Assembly: GCF_900113055.1 (NCBI RefSeq)
Contig: NZ_FONZ01000002.1
Span: forward strand, 558,001-622,000
DNA from: Flavimobilis marinus
GTDB taxonomy: Bacteria; Actinomycetota; Actinomycetes; Actinomycetales; Cellulomonadaceae
DNA: 64,000 nucleotides
Direction of reading: 5' to 3'
Positions 19,728 through 30,421 of the stretch are shown piece by piece. Numbering within the stretch: the first letter of the stretch is position 1; every line of letters starts with the position of its first letter. The notes beneath the pieces were generated by a model. That model was not told the origin of the DNA, ran no database searches, and worked only from the letters and a program-made list of their open reading frames with translations. The position numbers and the translations under genes were made by a program.

Positions 19728-20570
19728 TCAGCCAGCGACCTGCTGTCCCTGCAGGCGGCGGAACATGAAGGCGGTCGCGAGCATGGCGACCGGCGCCGCC
19801 ACGAGGAGCCCGACGCCGCAGAGCGCACTACCGATACCCATCGCGACCTGGACCAGGACGAACAGCAGCACGGTCTCTGCCACGTTCGCAATCACGAGCG
19901 CGTAGCTCGACTTGAACGCGTCGATGGGCGACTGGCGCTGGCCGATCACGAAGAACAGCACGAACTGAGCGATCCACCCGAAGACCAGACCCGGCAGATA
20001 CAGCAGCGAGTACCCGATCGCGGATCCGATGCCGATGAGGACGATCGCGACGACGACCTTGCCGATCTCCGCGAACTGGAAGAAGGTCCCCACACTGATC
20101 GGGCGACCTTCGGTCACGTCCAGGCTCGCGCGCGTCAGCCCCGCCTGCATCAGTGCCGTCAGGAGGGCGACGACGACGAAGAACAGCACTCCGGTCCCGC
20201 TGAACATGGCGAAAGCACTCGCGCCGTCGCCCGCTGCGAGCGATCCGAACAGCGCGAAGAACATCGCGATCGTGACGATGAGGAGCAGACCGCCGTACGC
20301 GACCATAGCCAGGACGAACGGCGCGACGTTGCGAGTGAACGCGCTCCAGCCCCACGTGAACGCGTCGCCGGCGCTGGGCGCGCCACCCTGGTTGCCGTAG
20401 GGCGGCTGTCCACCCCCGCCGTAGGGCGGCTGGCCCCCGCCGCCGCCGTACGGAGGCTGACCGCCGCCATAGGGAGGCTGCTGGTTGTACCCGCCCTGGC
20501 CGTAGCCCGGAGGCTGGTTGCCGGGCTGTCCCGGCTCGTTCCAGCCCTGTCCGTTCGGCGGTGTCGTCAT
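19728..20570 (-). CDS. Gly/Tyr/Pro-rich multi-pass membrane protein
   Basis: 280 residues. The N-terminal third is low complexity with repeated QPPYGGG units (about residues 25-75). It is followed by DAFTWGWSAFTRNVAPFVLA and about five membrane segments up to the C-terminus. It resembles the DUF4013/DUF975-like integral membrane proteins whose cytoplasmic tails are Pro/Gly-rich in actinobacteria. No catalytic motif is visible. ATG 20570 precedes MTTPPNGQGWN; a frame continues upstream but lacks the low-complexity pattern. Function unknown. Confidence 0.7.
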   Translation of the reverse strand: MTTPPNGQGWNEPGQPGNQPPGYGQGGYNQQPPYGGGQPPYGGGGGQPPYGGGGQPPYGNQGGAPSAGDAFTWGWSAFTRNVAPFVLAMVAYGGLLLIVTIAMFFALFGSLAAGDGASAFAMFSGTGVLFFVVVALLTALMQAGLTRASLDVTEGRPISVGTFFQFAEIGKVVVAIVLIGIGSAIGYSLLYLPGLVFGWIAQFVLFFVIGQRQSPIDAFKSSYALVIANVAETVLLFVLVQVAMGIGSALCGVGLLVAAPVAMLATAFMFRRLQGQQVAG

Positions 20571-20669
20571 GTGCGTTCCCCTCGTCGAGCGTCGAGCCTG
20601 GTGTCCCCTGGCCCCTGAACGTGCCCGATCATGCCAGTTCTGGGGCGTTTGTGGCAGCGCCCTCACAGG

Positions 20670-22009
20670 TCAGTCGTCGGTGAGGTCCCGGACGACGGCG
20701 TCGGCGAGGAGGCGTCCGCGCCGCGTGAGGACCGCGGACCCCGTCACAGCGGCGCGCCCCTCGAGCAGTCCCGCAGCGACGTTGCCGGCGACGTTGCGCC
20801 GCGCCGTCGGACCGAGGTCGGCGATCGGCAGGCCCTCGCGCAGCCGGACGCCGAGCATCACCCGTTCGAGGGCGGCGTCGGCGTCGGTGAGCACCTCGCG
20901 TCCGGCGGCCGGGCTGTGGCCCTGCTCGAGGGCGGCCGCGTAGCGCCGGGGGTGCTTGACGTTCCACCAGCGCAGGCCAGCAGCGCTCGCGACAGCGTCG
21001 GGAGTGTCGGGCGTGTCGGGAGTGTCAGGCGTGTCGAACACGTCGTCGCGCGGGTCGTGCATGGGCCCGGACAGGTAGGAGTGCGCTCCCGGTCCGATGC
21101 CCCACCAGTCGTCCCCGCGCCAGTAGGCGAGGTTGTGGCGGCACGCGGTCGCGGGCGTGCCGGGGCCGTCGAGCGGGGTGCGGCGCGCCCAGTTGGAGAC
21201 CTCGTACCACTCGAACCCGGCGGCGGTCAGCAGGTCGTCGGCGAGCTCGTACTTCGTGGCCTGGTCGTCCTCGTCGGGCAGGGCCAGCTCGCCGCGGCGC
21301 ACCTGGCCCGCCATCCGCGTCCCTGCCTCGACCACCAGCGCGTACGCGGACACGTGGTCCGGCCCGGCGGCGACGGCGGCATCGACGCTCGTGCGCCAGT
21401 CGTCGAGGGACTCCCCCGGCGTGCCGTAGATGAGGTCGAGGGAGACCTGCAGGCCGGCGTCGTGCGCCCAGCCGACGACGTCGCCGATCCGCTCCGGGTC
21501 GTGCGTGCGCTCGAGGGTGGCCAGCACGTGCGGGACGGCGGACTGCATGCCGAACGAGACGCGCGTGAAGCCCGCGGCGGCGAGGACGCGCAGGTACTCC
21601 GGGCTCACCGAGTCCGGGTTCGCCTCCGTGGTCACCTCGGCGTCGGCGTCGAGCCCCCACGTGGTGCGCACGTCCCCGAGGAGGCGGGCGAGGTCGGTGG
21701 CGGGCAACGTCGTCGGCGTCCCTCCCCCGAAGAAGACCGTCGAGACCGAGCGCTCCGGGTACCCCGCCTCGCGCATCGTGCGTGCGGCCAGCGCGATCTC
21801 GAGCGACGCGGTGTCCGCGAACGCGACCTGGCTCGCACCGCCGCCGAGCTCGGTCGCCGTGTAGGTGTTGAAGTCGCAGTAGCCGCAGCGCACCGTGCAG
21901 AACGGCACGTGCAGGTACACGCCGAACCGCCCTGCCGACGCCGCGTCCCCCACCCAGGTGGGAAGTGCGCCGTCGGCCGGGGCGGGCAGGCCCTCGGGGC
22001 GGGCAGGGC

Positions 22010-22013
<4 letters not shown>
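20670..22013 (-). CDS. hemW: Radical SAM heme chaperone HemW
   Basis: HemN-like radical SAM protein that binds heme and delivers it to respiratory enzymes; often misannotated as coproporphyrinogen III oxidase. 447 residues. The cluster motif is [10 protein letters not shown] (CxxxCxxC), preceded by GVYLHVPF and followed by FFGGGTPT. HemW lacks the additional N-terminal cysteine of true HemN, as here. GTG 22013 overlaps the lepA stop (GTGA). A fourfold DTP repeat interrupts the region around residue 330. Confidence 0.9.
20996..21040. repeat. 9-base tandem repeat inside hemW
   Basis: About four to five copies of a GTGTCGGGM-type 9-mer (plus strand) encode [12 protein letters not shown] in HemW. 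Copies differ at one or two bases. The length is a multiple of three, so expansion or contraction keeps the frame. Confidence 0.7.
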
Positions 22014-23905
<1,892 letters not shown>

Positions 23906-23975
23906 TCTCCCACGGAGGACCGGCGCCGGTCCCCGCTCCCCCGCAGCCGCCCACGAGCACCGATAGGTTGGCGCT

Positions 23976-24641
23976 ATGTCTGACTGGTCACGCATCCTGC
24001 GCCGCGCCGGCCGCATCGCCAGCGCGGCGATCTCTTCAGCAGCGGCGTCGCGCACGCGGACGGACGACGCGTCGCGCAAGCCCTTCCCGACCGCCGGTTC
24101 TGCTGGGACGAGCCCGGGATGGACGCCCGGCACGCCCTCCCCCGGGGAACGATCAGCTCCGTCACCGCAAGCCTCGCTCCCCGCACCCGACACCGGGTCG
24201 TCCGGGTCGCCCGCCGTGCGGAGGATCGAGACGCCCGACGCTCCCGGCTACCCCGGCGACTTCACCGGCACCGTCCACCCGATCTACCAGCCGTCGCTCG
24301 ACGGCGACGCTGATCCCGGCGAGATCGTGTGGACGTGGGTGCCCTTCGAGGAGGACCACACGCGCGGCAAGGACCGCCCGGCCCTCGTCGTCGGGCGGGA
24401 CGGGCGGTGGCTGCTCGGCCTGATGCTGACGAGCAAGGACCACGACCGCGACGCGGCCGACGAGGCACGCTGGGGTCGGCGCTGGCTCGACATCGGTTCC
24501 GGCCCCTGGGACTCCCGCGGACGGGACAGCGAGGTGCGCCTCGACCGCGTCCTGCGGCTCGACCCGGACGCTGTGCGGCGCGAGGGCGCGATCATGGACC
24601 GGGCGACGTTCGACCGGGTGGCGGCCGCGATCGCTGGATGA
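23976..24641 (+). CDS. PemK/MazF-family protein without partner antitoxin
   Basis: 221 residues. The N-terminal 100 residues are Ser/Pro-rich and probably disordered. The C-terminal 115 form a PemK/MazF-like beta barrel: the strand [20 protein letters not shown], then [23 protein letters not shown] matches the toxin fold signature (GeIvwv-P, K-RP-lVv, T-k). No antitoxin gene is adjacent; this lone copy between lepA and rpsT is widespread in actinobacteria and may be a domesticated RNA-binding protein or RNase. It is divergent from lepA (70 bases). Confidence 0.75.
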   Translation: MSDWSRILRRAGRIASAAISSAAASRTRTDDASRKPFPTAGSAGTSPGWTPGTPSPGERSAPSPQASLPAPDTGSSGSPAVRRIETPDAPGYPGDFTGTVHPIYQPSLDGDADPGEIVWTWVPFEEDHTRGKDRPALVVGRDGRWLLGLMLTSKDHDRDAADEARWGRRWLDIGSGPWDSRGRDSEVRLDRVLRLDPDAVRREGAIMDRATFDRVAAAIAG

Positions 24642-24833
24642 GGCGCGCCCGGCACGTGCGGGGGGTCGGCAGGCAGCCCTCAGCCTGGTAGCATCGGTGG
24701 TTGCGTGTCCGCCCAGGTCGGCGGGCACAGGCTCGACACCTCTCCACGGGTTCCCCACCCCAGTCCCGGTGTCGGGGCAGTCCTCTACGACCTGTCAGCT
24801 CGCCGCGAGGCGAACACACAAGAGAGTCCACAC

Positions 24834-25094
24834 GTGGCAAACATCAAGTCCCAGATCAAGCGCATCCGCACGAACGAGAAGGCGCGCCTTCGCAACAAGG
24901 CTGTGAAGTCTGAGCTCAAGACGAACGTGCGTCGCGTCCGCGAGGCTGTCGCCGCGGGTGACAAGGACGCGGCATCCGCTGCGCTCCTCGTCGCGTCGAA
25001 GAAGCTCGACAAGGCTGCCTCCAAGGGTGTCATCCACCTGAACCAGGCTGCCAACCGCAAGTCGGCGCTCGCCAAGGCCGTCAACGGCCTCTGA
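24834..25094 (+). CDS. rpsT: 30S ribosomal protein S20
   Basis: 86-residue basic three-helix protein that binds 16S rRNA in the 30S body. Sequence starts [20 protein letters not shown] and ends [13 protein letters not shown], typical of S20. The GTG at 24834 is the only start giving the family length. A TAGCAT near 24687 could be the -10 of its promoter, giving a leader of about 140 bases; S20 autoregulates translation in some bacteria, but no element is recognised here. Confidence 0.96.
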   Translation: MANIKSQIKRIRTNEKARLRNKAVKSELKTNVRRVREAVAAGDKDAASAALLVASKKLDKAASKGVIHLNQAANRKSALAKAVNGL

Positions 25095-25145
25095 TCACAG
25101 CGGTGATCACCCGCCCAGCCACGCTGGGCACCTGAACGACACGCC

Positions 25146-25177
25146 AGAGGCGCCGCCCCACCACGGGCGGCGCCTCT
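25146..25177 (+). terminator. rpsT terminator
   Basis: Perfect 13-base arms (25146-25158 and 25165-25177) around the 6-base loop CACCAC, 51 bases after the rpsT stop. The stem is G+C-rich and is followed by CGTCGTC rather than a T run, as is usual for high-G+C actinobacteria. Confidence 0.75.
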
Positions 25178-25201
25178 CGTCGTCTCCAGACGCGCACGCG
25201 C

Positions 25202-25271
25202 CGAGTCCGATAGTCCGGGCCCCACTCCGATAGGAGGACCTATCGGAGTGGGGACAGAACTAGCGGACTCG
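25202..25271. repeat. 70-base two-tier palindrome between rpsT and holA
   Basis: Inner arms of 14 bases are perfect (25220-25233 and 25240-25253, loop GAGGAC). Outer arms of 13 bases match at 12 positions (25202-25214 and 25259-25271). The tiers are separated by 5 unpaired bases on each side, so the whole folds as a long stem with a symmetric internal loop. It lies between convergent genes after a separate terminator for rpsT. It may terminate holA transcription or be a mobile palindromic repeat. Confidence 0.7.
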
Positions 25272-25331
25272 ACGGAGGCGGGGGGCGCAGGAGGGCAGCG
25301 GCGGGGGGGTCCAGTGCGCCGGCGCGGGCGG

Positions 25332-26336
25332 TCAGGCGCGGGCGGCTGCGGCGATGCGCAGGACGGCGCGCTCGACGGCGTAGACCGGGTCACGCCCCGC
25401 GCCCTTGACCTGGGCGTCGGCCTCCGCGACCGCGGTGATGGCCTCCGCGAGGGCCTCGGGCGTCCAGTGCTGCAGGTCCTTGCGCGCGCGGTCGACCTGC
25501 CACGGGGCCATCCCGAGGTCGGCTGCCGACAGGTGCCGCCGGCCCCGCATCGCCGCGACCTTCGCCAAGGTCCGCAGCTTCATGGCGAGCACCGCCACGA
25601 TCGGGACGGGGTCCACACCGGTCGCCAACGCGTGACGCAGGAGCGACACGGCCTCCCCCTCGTTGCCGGCCACCGCGGCGTCGGCCACGCGGAACCCCGT
25701 CGCCTCGACGCGTCCGCCGTAGTAGCGCCCGACTACGGCCTCGGTGATCGTGCCGGTCGTGTCCGCGGCCAGCCGGGAGCAGGCCGCCGCGAGCTCGCGC
25801 AGGTCGCTGCCGAGCGCCTCGACGAGCGCGCGCACGGCGCCCGCGTCAGCACGGCGGCCCAGCGTCCGCATCTCCGTGGTGACGAACGCAGACTTGTCCG
25901 AGTCCTTCTTGATCGGCTCGCAGGCGACCACCGGCCCGCCGTGCGCCTTGACGGCGTCCAGGAGCTTCTTGCCCCGCTGGCCGCCGCGGTGCTCGAGGAC
26001 CACGACGACGTCGTCGGCCGGGGCATCGAGGTAGGCGATCATGTCCGTGATGAAGGCGTCCGACGTCGCTTCCACCCCGTGCACGACGACGTGGCGGCGA
26101 TCAGCGAACAGCGAGGGGCTGGTCTCGACGGCGAGCATGCCGGACGCGTAGGTGGACGCCTCGAGCTCGACGACCTCGACCTCGGAGTCTGCCTCCCGCG
26201 CGAGGACCCGCAGCCGGTCGACGGCACGGTCCACGAGGAGGCCTTCGGCACCCTGGACGAGGACGACCGGTGCGAGCTCGACGGTGTCCCAGGTGACGGA
26301 CGGTCGGGAGGGTCGTCGTGCGGGTCGCTGCGCCAT
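25332..26336 (-). CDS. holA: DNA polymerase III delta subunit
   Basis: Clamp-loader subunit that opens the beta sliding clamp. 334 residues with the HolA pattern: VVLVQGAEGLLVDRAVDRL near the N-terminus, VVVLEHRGGQRGKKLLDAVK in the middle, and the C-terminal collar domain with LLRHALATGVDPVPIVAVLA. It occupies its standard actinobacterial position downstream of comEC and convergent with rpsT, even though comEC itself is destroyed. Confidence 0.93.
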   Translation of the reverse strand: MAQRPARRPSRPSVTWDTVELAPVVLVQGAEGLLVDRAVDRLRVLAREADSEVEVVELEASTYASGMLAVETSPSLFADRRHVVVHGVEATSDAFITDMIAYLDAPADDVVVVLEHRGGQRGKKLLDAVKAHGGPVVACEPIKKDSDKSAFVTTEMRTLGRRADAGAVRALVEALGSDLRELAAACSRLAADTTGTITEAVVGRYYGGRVEATGFRVADAAVAGNEGEAVSLLRHALATGVDPVPIVAVLAMKLRTLAKVAAMRGRRHLSAADLGMAPWQVDRARKDLQHWTPEALAEAITAVAEADAQVKGAGRDPVYAVERAVLRIAAAARA

Positions 26337-26375
26337 GGTCCAAGAATCCCACGCCCAACCGACAGGCTGGGTCCG

Positions 26376-26706
26376 CTACGCCGTCGCGGGTGCGGCGGAC
26401 ACCGGGAGCGCGCGTGCCCAGGCGCGTGCAGCGTCGAGCTCTCCCTCGGCCAGGCCGTCGGCCTTGCCGTGCACGAAGAAGGTCTTCGGCTCGCATGCCC
26501 GCACTGCGCCAGCGGCGCGCAGACGCTTGTCGATCGCCTTCGCGGCCGAGCCGGGCAGCCGCGGCGACACGACCTTGGTGTCGAAGGCCGCGCAACGCAG
26601 GCCTGCGGGCACCGTGAGGCCCTCGAGCCACTCCCGGACACCGATCGTCGCCGAGACCAGCGGGCTCCGTTCCTTCGCGGCGTCCAGCCGGGTCGCGCCG
26701 ACAGCG
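26376..26706 (-). pseudogene. Truncated flavodoxin-family gene (C-terminal half only)
   Basis: A frame ending at 26376 encodes, from about 26706, PWHAVGATRLDAAKERSPLV, then GVREWLEGL, CAAFDTKV, GSAAKAIDKRLRAAG, KTFFVHGKADGLAEGELDAA. This is the second half of actinobacterial flavodoxin-domain proteins (family motif GxPTHAxxxxR, then GxREWL, AAFDTR, SAAKAI, ESFxVxG). The N-terminal half with the FMN phosphate loop is missing. Upstream, the same reading frame is merely antisense-type noise across comEC. There is no credible start codon, so it is a remnant joined to comEC by deletion. Confidence 0.7.
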
Positions 26707-26716
26707 TGCCAGGGCC

Positions 26717-27319
26717 CTAGGTCCCGGAGGCCTCCGGGACCGGCGCCACGCACCACCGCACCGCGACGATCACGACAACGGTCGCCCCCGCGAGCAGCGC
26801 CGCACCGCCGGTGCCCGGGACCCACGCGATCTGCGCTCCGGGTGCGTCGGCGAGCACCGTGGCGACCTTCGCCATCCACTCCGCGGCGAGCGCCGCGATC
26901 CAGGCGAGCGCCCGGGCCACCGGCAAGGACCACGGCGAGACGACGGCGGCCAGCACGCCACCGATGGTCGCGGGGACGACCGCTGGGGCGACGAGCACGT
27001 TCGCGAGCACCGCGTACGGCGTGAGGACGGGCTCGAGCAGGATGAGCACCGGTGCGCACGCGAGCTGGGCGACAGCGGGGACCACCAGGGCGTACGCGAG
27101 CGCACGTGGGACCACCTGCGCGAGCCAGCGCACGGCCGGCGGCGTGGCAAGGACGATCGCGCCGGTCGCCACGACGGAGAGGACGAAGCCGTAGGAGCGT
27201 GCGAGCCAGGGGTCGAGCAGCACGAGCACGACTACCGGAATACTCACCATGCTCAACACCCTAGAGCGTTGGCGCGCCCGCGACCGACGGTGCTGCGGCT
27301 CGCGCAGATCACGGACCAC
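26717..27319 (-). pseudogene. comEC: comEC, middle fragment
   Basis: Encodes the second part of the ComEC competence (membrane channel) domain: VVVLVLLDPWLARSYGFVLS, then VVATGAIVLATPPAVRWL and several further membrane segments. The piece stops at TAG 26717-26719, soon after the last membrane segments, so the C-terminal metallo-beta-lactamase-like domain (roughly 270 residues in intact proteins) is absent. On its other side the segment just after TAVSG (roughly 80 residues) is also missing. The N-terminal fragment lies 9.3 kb away at 36.6-37.4 kb. The gene cannot make a working DNA-uptake channel. Confidence 0.8.
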
Positions 27320-27345
27320 AGAACGAAGGGACGGACCGCCGCGAT

Positions 27346-30300
27346 CTAGTAGTTCTCTCTCACGTACCGATAGATGCGGTCGAACAGGTCGCCTTTGATG
27401 GGAAGTCCGTAGTTCTTCAGCACCGCACGCAGCTCGCGTCGAACAGATTTATCGCCCGAGTCACTCGAAGTCCAGCCGGTGTAGGCGACTTCACCGACAA
27501 TCGCGTCAATGCGGTCGACAATTTCCGGCACAATCTGATGCAGCCCCTGCGGCGTGTTCTCTTCGACAATCTGGGTGAGCACACCGCGTTTCGGGTCGGC
27601 GAGGCGTTCAAGTTCCTCTTCATCCCCAGCCTCTGCGGCGCGGTCTGCCGCGACGACGTCTTGTGCGATCCTGAGTGCCTCCTCCAGGAACGCTAACGAG
27701 TCCTCGACGTTCTCGACCGCTCTCGTCCGAAGCTTTTCGATTCTCTCCGCGAGCGACTTGTAGACTCGGCTCTCTCCCTCAGCGAGACGACGGTGAAGCC
27801 GCGCCTCGATCGAGTCGAGCACCTGCTGATAAACGTCGGTCCGCTCCTGGCCATCTGGCGAGGTGTTTGACAGCCGCAGCTGCTCGGCGATGCGCTTCAC
27901 CAGCGCGAGCCCGGCCGCATTCAAGGTGACCGTTCTAGAGGCCATCGACTTCACGACGACTGCGTTCATGTGGCCGTGGATGAGCTCCGTGGTCTTCGCC
28001 CCGAGCCGCGCCCAAAGGAAGGCTTTGGAGACATCTTTGGGCCGAATCGACTCATAGACCTTCGCTAACCAGAAGTACTGCTGCTTGAACGGCAACAGCA
28101 TAGGGTGCGGGTCCAAGAATTCCCAGACCGTCTGGAGAGCCACGTAGCCTTCGACGAACTCCGTGCGCTGCGTACCGCCATCGGGTATCCGCTCGTGCGC
28201 TATTGCGAGGGAATCGAATGAGGAATCCACGGTGTCGATGCCCGCGAAAAGATGGAGGAGCTTCGTGAGGTCGGCGACGAACTTGCCTGCCAATTTGGAT
28301 GCGTCAATGACGTTCAATTCTCCCTCGTCGTCCACGCTCAGCTTCGGGCCGGCGATCGCGGTGCCGATTGCCTTGGCGAGACCGATGTAGTCGACGACAC
28401 GGCCGTAGTCCTTGCGCTGTCCCGTGACCGGGTTCTTCCAGGGACGGTTCGGCCGCGTGATGGTCTGGAAGAGATTGGCCTCCTTGGCCGGTTTGTCGAG
28501 GTAAAGCACTCCTTCGATAGGTGCGTTGAAACCGGTCATCCACTTGGCGGTGACGACGACGAACGACATCGGGTCATCGACCTTTTTGAACCGTCGCTTC
28601 AGCGCCTCCTCCTGCTCTGGCGTAAGCAGGTACTGTTGATGCTCCTTTGGCGTGTCCTTGCTGTCGGCGACGTGCATCACCACTCCGACCTCACGGAGTC
28701 GCCCGTCGAACATGACCGCGCCGCGACGCTCGAGCTCCTCCTCGATGGCGCGCGCGTACGCGATGACCAACTTCTGGTTGTACGCGACCACTTGAGCTTT
28801 CTGCCCCAGAGGCGCGACGTAGGCGAGAAAGTGATCGACGATGTCGGCACAGACCGCGGCGACGCGATCGGGGTTCGACAGGATCGTCTCGATGTGCGAG
28901 GCCTTGCCGGAGAGGTAGACCTTCTCTTCCTCGTCGAGGTTCTCGATCTCAGCCAGCTCATCGAACGCCTCGTCGAGCGCCTCCTTGTCGAGGCTGAAGC
29001 CGACCGATCGGCCCTCCACTATGACCGGCTTCGTGAACCCGTCCGCAATGGACTGCTCCGGCGTGTACCTCGACATCACGAAGTCGGGGTCGGATGGGTC
29101 ACCGAAGAGCTTGAACGTCGAGCGGTCCTTATCCTGGATCGCCGTGCCCGTCGCGCCGAAGAACTTCGCGTTCGGCACCGCCGCGCGCCATGCATCGCCA
29201 AACTTGCCCTCCTGCGACCGGTGCGCCTCGTCAACGAGGACGATGATGTTCGACCTGTCGTTCAGGTGCCCAGCCTCGGCGAACTTGTGCACGGTGGTAA
29301 TCACAATCCCCGGGTCTCCGCTGCGGAGCAGTTCGTGCAACTCACGCCGGTTGCGGGGCACCGTCAGACGCGGCATACCGGCCGTCTCGAACATTTCCGC
29401 GGTCTGGCGTACAAGATCCTTGCGATCCGCGATAACGATCACGGTCGGCGAACTGCCGAACTTCTCGACGACCGCATCATCGCGCAGGAGCCGTGCTGCG
29501 GCGAAAGCCATGAGCTCTGTCTTACCCGAGCCCTGGTGATGCCAGATCAGTCCGCCACGCCCGTCGGCGAGCACCTTGTCGTGGATCGCCAGGGCTGCCT
29601 CGAACTGCGGGTACCTCGGGAGGAACTTAATGTCGGTCTCGGAGGCATCTCGAGCATGACGAAACATCACGAGGTCCTTGAGGATCGGGAGGATCACTTC
29701 GGGGCGCAGCAACAACCTCGCCGAGCGCTCAACTCGGGCCGGGCCCGTGATGACCTTCGGGTCGTCCTCGGTCGAACCCCAAGGAGCCCAGATCTCCGAG
29801 TCTGGATCAGGCACAGCACGGATAGGAGCCATCCGGAACTCTAGGCCTTCGGTAGCGATGTTGAAGACGTTGGTCGCGAAGAAGTTCGGGTACTCGTCCT
29901 CGTAGACGTCGTAGATGTCCTTCGCCGCGCTCACCCACGAGACCTGCTGCTTCACAGGCGTCTTCGTCTCCGCGACCACGAGCGGGAATCCGTTCACGTA
30001 GTAAACGACGTCGAATCGCCGGGGCTTGACCGATCCGGCGATCCTCACCTCATCGGCGACTGTGAATCGGTTGTTCTCGAGCACTACGAAGTCGATCAGC
30101 CTGCGTGGAACGTGTTCACCGTTGATCGTCGTGAACGCGTGATCACCGCGTAGCATCACGGTGAGCCGTTCATTGGCGGAGACGAGCCCGTTGTGGGCAT
30201 CCAGCACCGCCTGGTTGATCTCGTGCAGGACGAGGTCAGTGGATTCAGGGTCATCGCCGAGCTCGGGGTTCAGCGCAACTAGCGACTCTCGAGCCCACCC

Positions 30301-30420
30301 CTCGATGACGACATCATGGTCATCTCGGGGTAGCTCATCGCCATGCAGACGATCCCAGCCTGCTTCCTCTGCCCATTCGAGCAAGGAGCGCTGGATTGTG
30401 GACGACTCTGTCCATGCCAT
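27346..30420 (-). CDS. hsdR: Type I restriction enzyme, R subunit
   Basis: Motor and nuclease subunit of a type I restriction-modification complex; translocates DNA and cuts far from the recognition site. 1024 residues. The N-terminal PD-(D/E)xK nuclease has RFDVVYYVNG and VVAETKTPV (catalytic E-x-K at about 150). Helicase motifs are HHQGSGKT (about 293-300), VDEAHRSQEG (about 394) and GATGTA. A helical domain at the C-terminus binds the M/S core. ATG 30420 follows the hsdS stop by one base. All motifs look intact, so the enzyme is probably active. Confidence 0.95.
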   Translation of the reverse strand: MAWTESSTIQRSLLEWAEEAGWDRLHGDELPRDDHDVVIEGWARESLVALNPELGDDPESTDLVLHEINQAVLDAHNGLVSANERLTVMLRGDHAFTTINGEHVPRRLIDFVVLENNRFTVADEVRIAGSVKPRRFDVVYYVNGFPLVVAETKTPVKQQVSWVSAAKDIYDVYEDEYPNFFATNVFNIATEGLEFRMAPIRAVPDPDSEIWAPWGSTEDDPKVITGPARVERSARLLLRPEVILPILKDLVMFRHARDASETDIKFLPRYPQFEAALAIHDKVLADGRGGLIWHHQGSGKTELMAFAAARLLRDDAVVEKFGSSPTVIVIADRKDLVRQTAEMFETAGMPRLTVPRNRRELHELLRSGDPGIVITTVHKFAEAGHLNDRSNIIVLVDEAHRSQEGKFGDAWRAAVPNAKFFGATGTAIQDKDRSTFKLFGDPSDPDFVMSRYTPEQSIADGFTKPVIVEGRSVGFSLDKEALDEAFDELAEIENLDEEEKVYLSGKASHIETILSNPDRVAAVCADIVDHFLAYVAPLGQKAQVVAYNQKLVIAYARAIEEELERRGAVMFDGRLREVGVVMHVADSKDTPKEHQQYLLTPEQEEALKRRFKKVDDPMSFVVVTAKWMTGFNAPIEGVLYLDKPAKEANLFQTITRPNRPWKNPVTGQRKDYGRVVDYIGLAKAIGTAIAGPKLSVDDEGELNVIDASKLAGKFVADLTKLLHLFAGIDTVDSSFDSLAIAHERIPDGGTQRTEFVEGYVALQTVWEFLDPHPMLLPFKQQYFWLAKVYESIRPKDVSKAFLWARLGAKTTELIHGHMNAVVVKSMASRTVTLNAAGLALVKRIAEQLRLSNTSPDGQERTDVYQQVLDSIEARLHRRLAEGESRVYKSLAERIEKLRTRAVENVEDSLAFLEEALRIAQDVVAADRAAEAGDEEELERLADPKRGVLTQIVEENTPQGLHQIVPEIVDRIDAIVGEVAYTGWTSSDSGDKSVRRELRAVLKNYGLPIKGDLFDRIYRYVRENY

Positions 30421-30421
30421 G

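Noticed and set aside
20996-21040. Short CRISPR-like array
   Set aside because: Units are 9 bases, contiguous without spacers, and lie in frame inside hemW.
24641-24833. tRNA or small RNA gene upstream of rpsT
   Set aside because: No cloverleaf or conserved small-RNA pattern could be drawn; it is best read as the rpsT promoter and leader.
24100-24834. Antitoxin partner for the PemK-like gene
   Set aside because: Neither side has a small frame with an antitoxin-like helix-turn-helix or AbrB fold; the neighbours are lepA and rpsT.
26376-27059. A complete 227-residue gene upstream of holA
   Set aside because: Only the last 110 residues resemble a protein family; the first half is antisense-type noise from another frame of comEC and lacks a start with a ribosome site.
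28252-29844. 530-codon plus-strand frame opposite hsdR
   Set aside because: Product has no domain and lies wholly within a gene with intact helicase and nuclease motifs.
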